Origin: Clostridia bacterium
Lineage (GTDB): Bacteria; Bacillota; Clostridia; Oscillospirales; Acutalibacteraceae
Assembly (NCBI GenBank): GCA_900767025.1
Contig: CAAFXS010000077.1
Location: forward strand, 1 to 20,093
Length of the DNA stretch: 20,093 bases
Direction: 5' to 3'
Below, one piece after another: positions 14,521 to 19,550 of the stretch (the first letter of the stretch is position 1; each line of letters starts with the position of its first letter). The translations under genes and the position numbers were made by a program. The notes under the pieces were generated by a model. It worked only from the letters and a program-made list of their open reading frames with translations, had not been told where the DNA came from and did no database searches.

Positions 14521-14591
14521 GCACAATGTTAGTGGTGCTTTAGCACTTTAACAGGAGGTTAAACCCACAGGTGGGCACAATGTTAGTGGTG
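14521..14591 (+). repeat. 17-bp direct repeat flanking hairpin module E
   Basis: GCACAATGTTAGTGGTG occurs at 14521-14537 and 14575-14591. Between and partly overlapping the copies are three hairpins with no linkers: GTGCT-TT-AGCAC (14535-14546), TTTAAC-AGGAG-GTTAAA (14547-14563) and CCCAC-AG-GTGGG (14564-14575). The middle loop AGGAG carries a GGA as in CsrA/RsmA targets. Repeat plus hairpins could be a recombination site, a duplication scar or a protein-binding RNA. Confidence 0.7.
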
Positions 14592-15165
14592 TGTGCCAGA
14601 TAAAACACAAGTTTTCTGTTAAAGACTGATGTTTATCAGGTAGGCCATGTTTCACTAAGTAGGAGATTGTTAGGGTCCATAACTTAGTTCAACTTTGTGT
14701 CTCCGGTAGGGTGTTTGCAGTGTGGGTTATGTTCGCTGAGTATCCACAAAAAGATAATCACGGAAACAAAAAACTTAATCTGCAATAGCGGTTGTGTGCT
14801 ATCTCACGACAGAACGCAACCTTTAGCGCCCCCCTTTCGTTCGGCATCGCCTGAGCTACCGTACAACAAGACTTCTGAGCACCCACTCAACGCGCCTTGT
14901 CCAGCGTCTTCCGCAGAAGGTCCAGCCACTTGGGGAAATTAAATCATCACTGTTGCCTGTTTATGCTTGATACACTTCATTGGTGGGCAGACCTGCCACG
15001 CCTCCGGGCATCAAGCGGCCCCGACCTCATAGGGCCACAGTCTTTAACTCCTGCCTGTGTTTATGCTCCGTTATTGGTTGTTTATGGTGGGTGGAGAGTC
15101 AGCCAGCCCACACGCCAGGCATTGCAATAAATGTACTCTTCCGGGAAAAGATTGGCAAGACAGCA

Positions 15166-15212
15166 CCCTGTTCAGGGTTTAACCTCCGGTTAAAGTCACT
15201 GTTCAAGTGACT
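15166..15212 (+). repeat. Hairpin module F (three hairpins)
   Basis: CCCTG-TT-CAGGG (15166-15177), TTTAACC-TCC-GGTTAAA (15178-15194) and AGTCACT-GTTCA-AGTGACT (15194-15212) are back to back. The geometry and the first and third loops closely match module G at 19279-19323, although stem sequences differ. It lies about 40 bp upstream of promoter p6. A six-T run follows at about 15234. Confidence 0.85.
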
Positions 15213-15250
15213 GCAAGATGATAACCCCGAACATTTTTTGTTGTTACCTG

Positions 15251-15279
15251 TTGACAACAACAAAGTAAATCACTATTGT
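15251..15279 (+). promoter_or_regulatory. Promoter p6 (small-protein operon)
   Basis: TTGACA (15251-15256), a 17-bp spacer beginning ACAACAAAG, and TATTGT (15274-15279). Its spacer keeps the ACAAAG core of the family. The first start codon is at 15322, behind a run of eight G. Confidence 0.7.
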
Positions 15280-15321
15280 TTAATCAAAAGGAAGAGGTGA
15301 GGAAACAGGGGGGGGTTCAAG

Positions 15322-15444
15322 ATGGTTATTCTGGCGCTCCAACAAAAGCTAATGATTGCGGCTTATCTTCATGATGCTGCAATGTGGCAGGAAGCTAATA
15401 AATCACTCTACGTTATTTTAACAGCGAAAAATGTTTCTGAATAA
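15322..15444 (+). CDS. Small 40-aa protein
   Basis: ATG 15322 is preceded by an eight-G run (15308-15315) serving as an unusual ribosome site, 43 nt after the p6 -10 box. The product is MVILALQQKLMIAAYLHDAA followed by MWQEANKSLYVILTAKNVSE, an amphipathic helical miniprotein without a clear membrane span. It is the first frame of the p6 operon and is followed 14 nt later by the 51-aa gene. The homopolymer could make expression slip-prone. Function is unknown. Confidence 0.55.
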   Translation: MVILALQQKLMIAAYLHDAAMWQEANKSLYVILTAKNVSE

Positions 15445-15458
15445 TCGAGGTGATGGCT

Positions 15459-15614
15459 ATGAAAAAATCGTTGCTTCACGCATTGAACAAGGCAAATCAT
15501 CATTCGAAAATGTACAAAAACAAGGCGGTTAATAAGTGGCTTGAATCACTGGAAGGAAAAGAGTTTTTAAACCGTGAAGAGGTCAGAGGGAAAAAGCTGT
15601 GGGGTGAACGGTAA
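15459..15614 (+). CDS. Small basic 51-aa protein
   Basis: ATG 15459 (or in-frame ATG 15453) follows GAGG at 15447-15450. The product begins MKKSLLHALNKANHHSKMYK and continues with a Lys/Glu-rich helix (NKAVNKWLESLEGKEFLNRE). It is basic and has no membrane segment. Its stop overlaps the next start (TAATG, 15612-15616), which argues strongly that both are translated. It is likely cytosolic and possibly nucleic-acid-binding; no family is recognised. Confidence 0.65.
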   Translation: MKKSLLHALNKANHHSKMYKNKAVNKWLESLEGKEFLNREEVRGKKLWGER

Positions 15615-16165
15615 TGACCTGGCATGTTTGGACACCGACAGAAATAAGCGAGGTTATCCGGCTGGCTGAATTATTCAGCTTCGAGCAAATAGCCAGGATG
15701 AAGGGTTATAAATCCCGTGAAGCAATAAGCATGATGTTCCGAAAAAATAACATCCAGCTTCACAAGAAACTACACCGGAAACAGCACTACAGCCAACTGT
15801 TAAAGCCGCAGGTGTGGGAGGTACTGACAAACAGGTCGTTATGTTCTCCGCAGAGTATAGCCGCTCTACGGCTGGACAGGTTCCCCGCACATGTTAAGGA
15901 TGATGTGGCGGGGCTTTACAGAATGGTGATTGCGGAAAGGGGAAAAGGCAGAATTTGTAAATCACTCAAGGCCAGCGGTTTTACCACAGCAGAAATAGCG
16001 GAGTTCCTGGGTGTTTCCCTGATAGATGCGGTCGAGTGGTGCAGGAGCTATAAAGGAACGGCCGACACAAGCGAGGAGGAGAAAATAGAATCAGCTTTTG
16101 CGGAAATAACAGCAAATACAGAACTGAGAATCATCAACCTACTTACTCTATGGTGGCAATCATGA
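15614..16165 (+). CDS. Protein with two helix-turn-helix-like segments, 183 aa
   Basis: The start overlaps the previous stop, with GGGGTGA as ribosome site. Residues 8-45 (WTPTEISEVIRLAELFSFEQ, then IARMKGYKSREAISMMF) resemble a Myb/SANT- or homeodomain-like helix-turn-helix. Residues 122-147 (GFTTAEIAEFLGVSLIDAVE) are a second, more canonical one. The region between is basic with Cys and His residues. It may be the regulator of the element's promoter family or a DNA-binding adaptor; this is inference. Its stop overlaps the next ATG (ATGA, 16162-16165). Confidence 0.65.
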   Translation: MTWHVWTPTEISEVIRLAELFSFEQIARMKGYKSREAISMMFRKNNIQLHKKLHRKQHYSQLLKPQVWEVLTNRSLCSPQSIAALRLDRFPAHVKDDVAGLYRMVIAERGKGRICKSLKASGFTTAEIAEFLGVSLIDAVEWCRSYKGTADTSEEEKIESAFAEITANTELRIINLLTLWWQS

Positions 16166-16245
16166 AATATATAGAAGGCTTATTAATCCTGTTCTGGGTA
16201 TGTTTCATTCTGACAATGTTTGTTTTTATCGGTTACGTGGGGTGA
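16162..16245 (+). CDS. 27-aa single-pass membrane peptide
   Basis: ATG overlaps the upstream stop (ATGA), and the stop lies 3 nt before the next ATG. The peptide is almost entirely hydrophobic: MKYIEGLLILFWVCFILTMF then VFIGYVG, one transmembrane helix. Such peptides can be regulatory, toxin-like or accessory to membrane complexes. It has no separate ribosome site apart from the upstream gene, so it depends on coupling. Confidence 0.55.
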   Translation: MKYIEGLLILFWVCFILTMFVFIGYVG

Positions 16246-16248
16246 ATT

Positions 16249-16551
16249 ATGAATAAAGCGAACGTTAGAATCTCTGTATCAGGAATTAAAAATTCATTAA
16301 TGCACCTGGAGGCCAGAAAGGACACGCACCCAAATGAAACGTTGTTTATTACGTGGTGCAAGGTATCAGATAACCAATACCATTACGCATGGCAGTTAAT
16401 GCACCAGGGGGAAATAAAATCAGCCGACTGTAGCGCCAGGACTGTGAGCCATGATGAACTGGGCCGGAATGTGGAAACGCTGATTAATAATACCTTCCTT
16501 GATAACACGTTTCAGTGTATTGACAAAACCGATTATTACCTTGTTGATTAA
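16249..16551 (+). CDS. Hypothetical 100-aa protein
   Basis: ATG 16249 follows GGGGTGAATT. The soluble product is predicted mixed alpha/beta (VRISVSGIKNSLMHLEARKD, then ETLFITWCKVSDNQYHYAWQ) with several His and three Cys residues. No signal peptide or known motif is seen. It is flanked on both sides by genes for one-TM peptides, so it may act at the membrane interface. The family is not recognised. Confidence 0.7.
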   Translation: MNKANVRISVSGIKNSLMHLEARKDTHPNETLFITWCKVSDNQYHYAWQLMHQGEIKSADCSARTVSHDELGRNVETLINNTFLDNTFQCIDKTDYYLVD

Positions 16552-16579
16552 TTCTACGTGATAAATAGGAGCGTATACC

Positions 16580-16711
16580 ATGAAAATGAAACAGTGGTTT
16601 AAAGAAAAATCAGACGTTGAACACTTCAAAAAACAGGTTACGTTTTTGGCAGTGTGGGGCGGGGTTCTGTTGGTGTTTGTCCTGGCTTGTGAACTGGTAG
16701 GGAGATTCTAA
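16580..16711 (+). CDS. 43-aa single-pass membrane protein
   Basis: ATG 16580 follows AGGAG with good spacing. A basic amphipathic N-terminal half (MKMKQWFKEKSDVEHFKKQV) precedes one transmembrane helix (TFLAVWGGVLLVFVLACELV) and a short tail GRF. The charge pattern predicts the N-terminus inside. It is two nucleotides from the next ATG. A holin-like, anchor or small regulator role is possible but not shown. Confidence 0.65.
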   Translation: MKMKQWFKEKSDVEHFKKQVTFLAVWGGVLLVFVLACELVGRF

Positions 16712-16713
16712 CT

Positions 16714-16953
16714 ATGAAACATCAAGAAAAAGACCCAGGCGCTTTCATTATCTGGGCTATAGCCGCTGCAATGGTGACATTGTTTCTGATGATTGCAGAA
16801 GCAGAAGCATCAAGGACCATGCACCTTGTTGATAGCTATACAGAAGATGGAAACCTCATTTGCGTTTATTCTGATGGGCGGCATTATGCCTATGTAGAGA
16901 AGGATGCTACAGGGAGCCGCTGCCCCTATACCCACATCGAATACACTCACTGA
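16714..16953 (+). CDS. 79-aa membrane-anchored or secreted protein
   Basis: ATG 16714 follows AGGGAGA. Residues 10-33 form a hydrophobic helix (AFIIWAIAAAMVTLFLMIAE), possibly an uncleaved anchor or signal peptide with a cut near AEA-S. The remaining 45 residues are polar, Tyr-rich and contain two Cys (C50 and C70) that could form a disulfide in the periplasm. It is the last gene of the p6 operon. Its C-terminal coding sequence (ACCCACATCGA) recurs about 100 bp downstream, near 17029, suggesting local duplication. Confidence 0.65.
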   Translation: MKHQEKDPGAFIIWAIAAAMVTLFLMIAEAEASRTMHLVDSYTEDGNLICVYSDGRHYAYVEKDATGSRCPYTHIEYTH

Positions 16954-17078
16954 TGTTCGTGACCTTCGGGAATGTCCCCTCATGACCTTCGGGAATGTAC
17001 TGATTCGATTCGTGACCTTACAGGCAGCACCCACATCGACTATTAAATAAACAATTTTAGCTATTCGTGCTATTAAGG
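16954..17078 (+). repeat. Direct repeats upstream of promoter p4
   Basis: A 16-bp core TGACCTTCGGGAATGT occurs at 16960-16975 and 16983-16998, 23 bp apart, and a partial copy (CGTGACCTT) starts at 17011. Each contains CC-TTCG-GG. Tandem spacing of about two helical turns, roughly 80-120 bp upstream of p4, suggests an activator or repressor array, or a duplication. No gene is seen here. Confidence 0.7.
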
Positions 17079-17107
17079 TTGACATTCACAAATAAAATCT
17101 TTATAGT
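17079..17107 (+). promoter_or_regulatory. Promoter p4 (envelope operon)
   Basis: TTGACA (17079-17084), a 17-bp spacer beginning TTCACAAAT, and TATAGT (17102-17107) followed by G. The start would be near 17114 and the leader about 59 nt. Confidence 0.85.
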
Positions 17108-17172
17108 GATAATCAAAGAGGGGAGATAAGAAAACTCCCCCACCACAGAAAAACAACAAAAGGAGAAGCATC

Positions 17173-17949
17173 ATGAAAATCACAAACAAACACGTTGCTA
17201 TCGCCGCTGGCGTTTTAGGTCTGCTTGTTGCAGGTCATTACATGGGTGAAGCACAACGAGCAGAAGAAGCACAAGCAGCAGCAGCGGCCTATGATGCTCT
17301 GCCAGCAGAAGAAAAAATTATTATCGACTTGCGCGAACGCATGAAACCTTTTTATCTGGAAGGGGGTAACGTTGGTTTGGGGGCAGCCGCACGGGACGCT
17401 TTCAAAGCAGGACTAGAAGGAAAAGAACTGGAAAAAGATTGTGGTATTGATTGTCTTATTGCAGCGGATGATGTGAAAAAACACATTACGTTCACGGAGG
17501 ATGCCGAACAAATCCGTTATGAGCATAACACCAGTGAAGTCGCTTTCTTTAATGCCATGTTGGAAAAAGAATACCCGAAAAACGGGAACGGTGTTCCTAG
17601 TTGTGTGGCAGCGAAATTAACTTACTGGCAGGTTCTGGATTTATACGAAGAGTTAGACGGAAACACTGACAAAATTGTAATGCGTTTCAAAGCCCAGCTT
17701 GAACAGCGTGGCGGTGAGTGGGGCGAAAGACAGCAGAAAGTCGCTGGCGGCATGGCTAAATTTGCCAACCTGCATTACCACTACGGCATTAAAGGCATTG
17801 AGAAAATCTTGCACGGTAAAGATGCGCCACAACACCACGCTAACAAATGGAATAGTGAAATGGCTAAAGAGTTCGAAAACATGTGCTACGACAAAGGTAA
17901 TGTCGGCATGATTCAAACTCTGATGTTAGTCGATAAGTATTACGAATAA
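17173..17949 (+). CDS. Membrane-anchored or exported 258-aa protein
   Basis: ATG 17173 follows AAAAGGAGAAGCATC. A short basic N-terminus and a hydrophobic helix (VAIAAGVLGLLVAGHYMGEA, residues 8-27) act as signal anchor or signal peptide; no clear AxA cleavage site is seen. An Ala/Glu/Gln-rich segment follows, then a globular part with four Cys (DCGIDC near 90, one in the VPSCV motif, one in NMCYD) that could form disulfides in the periplasm. The C-terminal half is Lys/His-rich (NLHYHYGIKGIEKILHGKDA). It is the first gene of the p4 operon, whose products all look envelope-directed. The family is not recognised. Confidence 0.75.
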   Translation: MKITNKHVAIAAGVLGLLVAGHYMGEAQRAEEAQAAAAAYDALPAEEKIIIDLRERMKPFYLEGGNVGLGAAARDAFKAGLEGKELEKDCGIDCLIAADDVKKHITFTEDAEQIRYEHNTSEVAFFNAMLEKEYPKNGNGVPSCVAAKLTYWQVLDLYEELDGNTDKIVMRFKAQLEQRGGEWGERQQKVAGGMAKFANLHYHYGIKGIEKILHGKDAPQHHANKWNSEMAKEFENMCYDKGNVGMIQTLMLVDKYYE

Positions 17950-17990
17950 ATAAAACAATGTTCCACACAGGTAAAAAGGAGAAGCACATC

Positions 17991-18377
17991 ATGAACGCCA
18001 AAATTAAAAATGCAATCGTTGGTTTAGCCCTGGGCTTGTTTGCTGCGGGTAATGCAAATGCAATGGTGCAACGGTGCGACACTCTCGAAGCTGTTGCTAA
18101 AAATGCGTATACGTTCCGCGTTACAGGTAATTTACAAGGTGATGCCTACCTCAACAAGCTGGATAAAGTAGCTAAAGGTAACGACTACAGCGACGCAGAA
18201 AGAAAAATTTTTGTCGGTATCGGTTTATTTTTCAATAAAGCAATTGAAGAAGATGGATACTACGGAATGGAAGCGATGGAAATGTTAGAAAATGAATGTA
18301 AGAAAGTCGGACCTCAAAGACTTGCGACAAGGTTTTATAATCGCGGAGAAGAGTTTTTGCTTTATGGTATGAAATAA
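17991..18377 (+). CDS. Secreted (periplasmic) 128-aa protein
   Basis: The frame opens at 17958, but ATG 17991 has AAAAGGAGAAGCACATC upstream, nearly the same leader as the preceding gene. The first 24 residues are a classic Sec signal peptide (MNAKIKNAIVGLALGLFAAG) ending in NANA, with cleavage after A24. The mature protein is about 104 aa with two Cys that could pair, and is mostly helical and acidic. It may work with the 258-aa neighbour in the periplasm. Function is not recognised. Confidence 0.8.
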   Translation: MNAKIKNAIVGLALGLFAAGNANAMVQRCDTLEAVAKNAYTFRVTGNLQGDAYLNKLDKVAKGNDYSDAERKIFVGIGLFFNKAIEEDGYYGMEAMEMLENECKKVGPQRLATRFYNRGEEFLLYGMK

Positions 18378-18413
18378 AACCAGAGTAATCAAATAAAATA
18401 AAGGGGGTGTATC

Positions 18414-18518
18414 ATGACCGTGTTAATTTTAATGCTTATGTTTGGTTGCTTCCTTGTTAATCCGATGGGGCTTGTGTTGCAGGTTCCTTTCCTGTTGGGG
18501 TTAATCAGTATTTTCTAA
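18414..18518 (+). CDS. 34-aa hydrophobic peptide
   Basis: ATG 18414 follows AAAGGGGGTGTATC. The peptide is nearly all hydrophobic (MTVLILMLMFGCFLVNPMGL, then VLQVPFLLGLISIF), enough for one membrane span or a re-entrant hairpin. Its ribosome-site block (AAAGGGGGTG) is repeated before the next gene, so the two look like a duplicated pair. Type I toxin-like or regulatory membrane peptides have this size; no antisense RNA gene was identified. Confidence 0.6.
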   Translation: MTVLILMLMFGCFLVNPMGLVLQVPFLLGLISIF

Positions 18519-18555
18519 AATAGCGTTTCAACAAATAAAACAAAGGGGGTGGGTT

Positions 18556-18666
18556 ATGGTTATCGCACTATTAGTTTTAATCCTGGTGGCTATCCTGTTC
18601 CCCGGTTTATTAAGGGGGCTTGTCTGGATTTTATTTATCGGTGTCGCTTTGTGCATGTTTGCGTGA
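18556..18666 (+). CDS. 36-aa hydrophobic peptide
   Basis: ATG 18556 follows AAAGGGGGTGGGTT. The sequence MVIALLVLILVAILFPGLLR then GLVWILFIGVALCMFA predicts two short membrane segments separated by a Pro-Gly-Arg turn. It is a likely sister of the 34-aa peptide upstream in arrangement, though not clearly in sequence. A membrane role is certain by composition; the specific function is unknown. Confidence 0.6.
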   Translation: MVIALLVLILVAILFPGLLRGLVWILFIGVALCMFA

Positions 18667-18674
18667 GGTGAGTC

Positions 18675-18842
18675 GTGAACGGCTTTAGGTGGATGCTTCT
18701 TGTTCTGGTAGTGGGTGGGTTATCAGGAGCGGAATACTCACCCACAATTGAAACACCAGAGATAGAGGAAGATTATTTTTACATCCAAAACCTTGTTTAT
18801 TATCCCGAAGAAGCAACACAGATTATTATTTACAAAATATGA
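18675..18842 (+). CDS. 55-aa secreted or anchored protein, GTG start
   Basis: GTG 18675 follows GTGAGGTGAGTC, 8 nt after the previous stop. The N-terminus is a signal-like helix (NGFRWMLLVLVVGGLSGAEY). The rest is acidic and Tyr-rich (IEEDYFYIQNLVYYPEEATQ). No Cys are present. It lies between the hydrophobic peptides and the 95-aa gene. The GTG start is supported by the ribosome site and tight spacing. Confidence 0.6.
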   Translation: MNGFRWMLLVLVVGGLSGAEYSPTIETPEIEEDYFYIQNLVYYPEEATQIIIYKI

Positions 18843-18857
18843 AAGGCGGTTTTAAAA

Positions 18858-19145
18858 ATGAAACAATACGAAAACATTGTGGTTGAATTTATCGACGCGC
18901 TGAAACTGAACTATCACGACGGGGAGAACCTGAACCACATAGCCAGGGTTGCAGCAAAGCGCATCTGCAAAAGCACGATAGCAACAGGGTTGGTTGTCAG
19001 TGTCAGCAAATGCGGGACCGACGCTATCGAACTGGTCATCGGGAACCGCAAACAGAAAGAGTTGCAGCTTTTCAGGGTCAACTATTCAGCCCTGGGCGGT
19101 GAACTGGTTGCGGAGTGTGACGTAAACAATCCGGTCATTCTCTGA
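18858..19145 (+). CDS. Hypothetical 95-aa soluble protein
   Basis: ATG 18858 follows AAAGGCGGTTTTAAAA. The product has no signal or membrane segment: an N-terminal helix (YENIVVEFIDALKLNYHDGE), a second basic helix and a beta-rich C-terminus (ATGLVVSVSKCGTDAIELVI). It is the last gene of the p4 operon, just upstream of promoter p5. No terminator is obvious, so p4 transcripts may read into the replication operon. Function is unknown. Confidence 0.75.
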   Translation: MKQYENIVVEFIDALKLNYHDGENLNHIARVAAKRICKSTIATGLVVSVSKCGTDAIELVIGNRKQKELQLFRVNYSALGGELVAECDVNNPVIL

Positions 19146-19187
19146 ACAGTCCAAAGTAACAGGTTGACATTCATCACAGGCATGGTG

Positions 19188-19216
19188 TTGACATTCACAA
19201 AGAAAACGTGTATAGT
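19188..19216 (+). promoter_or_regulatory. Promoter p5 (replication/control operon)
   Basis: TTGACA (19188-19193), a 17-bp spacer beginning TTCACAAAG, and TATAGT (19211-19216). A second TTGACATTCA lies 24 bp upstream (19164-19173), a partial duplication or an operator copy. The inverted pair TGGACAA (19216-19222) and TTGTCCA (19246-19252) spans the start region and encloses the AGGAGG ribosome site. Confidence 0.85.
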
Positions 19217-19245
19217 GGACAACATAATCAAGGAGGTGGGCAAAA

Positions 19246-19326
19246 TTGTCCATCCCTGAACTATTACCAAAAACAATACCCCGTTCGGGGCTTCACAGAT
19301 GTGAAGGTCGCTGTGCAAGCGACTAA
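19246..19326 (+). CDS. Possible 26-aa leader peptide overlapping hairpin module G
   Basis: TTG 19246 follows AGGAGG (19231-19236) at 9 nt, a very strong ribosome site that no other start uses well. The frame gives MSIPELLPKTIPRSGLHRCE then GRCASD and stops at 19324-19326, exactly at the end of the three hairpins. Translation would disrupt the hairpins, so the arrangement could be attenuation of the downstream operon. It could equally be chance; the TTG start makes it uncertain. Confidence 0.35.
   Translation: MSIPELLPKTIPRSGLHRCEGRCASD
19279..19323 (+). repeat. Hairpin module G (three hairpins)
   Basis: CCCCG-TT-CGGGG (19279-19290), CTTCACA-GA-TGTGAAG (19291-19306) and GTCGCT-GTGCA-AGCGAC (19307-19323) are contiguous without linkers. 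They lie in the leader of the p5 transcript, 33 nt before the HTH gene. The module matches F in geometry, in the TT first loop and in the 5-nt GTNCA third loop. Confidence 0.85.
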
Positions 19327-19355
19327 ACAACAACAATAAAGAAGAGATTTTGAAC

Positions 19356-19550
19356 ATGAACGTGAAGAAGAGTTTTACGACCGATGAATTGGTAGAAATG
19401 TATGAATCAGGCATGAGCTTACGTCAGATTTGCGAACTGACAGGCACAAGCCACGAAGCAGTTAGAAAGAGACTCCGCAGGGCTGGGGTGACACTCCGGC
19501 ATGTTGGAATAACCAAAGGTAGAAAACTTAATAGAGGAACCAAAAAATGA
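19356..19550 (+). CDS. Small helix-turn-helix protein, 64 aa
   Basis: ATG 19356 is preferred over the upstream in-frame TTG 19350; GAAGAGA lies upstream. Residues 7-43 form a resolvase/homeodomain-like helix-turn-helix: TTDELVEMYESGMSLRQICE, then LTGTSHEAVRKRLRRAGV, with a basic tail. This type is seen in small regulators and recombinase C-termini. As first full gene behind p5, it is a natural candidate for an autorepressor of the replication operon. Its stop overlaps the start of the join-spanning gene (ATGA). Confidence 0.75.
   Translation: MNVKKSFTTDELVEMYESGMSLRQICELTGTSHEAVRKRLRRAGVTLRHVGITKGRKLNRGTKK

Larger units (their letters stand above)
14353..15250. other. Second large non-coding region
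   Basis: No gene is supported in about 900 bp; plus-strand frames at 14697-15210 lack ribosome sites. It contains hairpin module E flanked by a direct repeat (14521-14591) and the inverted pair ACTAAGT/ACTTAGT (14654-14660 with 14682-14688). A GC-richer part follows (about 14815-15125) with GGCAG-AC-CTGCC near 14986 and two degenerate copies of a TGCCTGT...TTATGCT...ATTGG stretch near 14954 and 15052. Hairpin module F (15166-15212) comes next. It could hold a recombination site, a transfer origin or a long structured RNA; none is proven. Confidence 0.5.

Noticed and set aside
14697..15210. Three overlapping frames of 76-81 aa
   Set aside because: They start without ribosome sites, overlap each other in different frames and run into hairpin module F.
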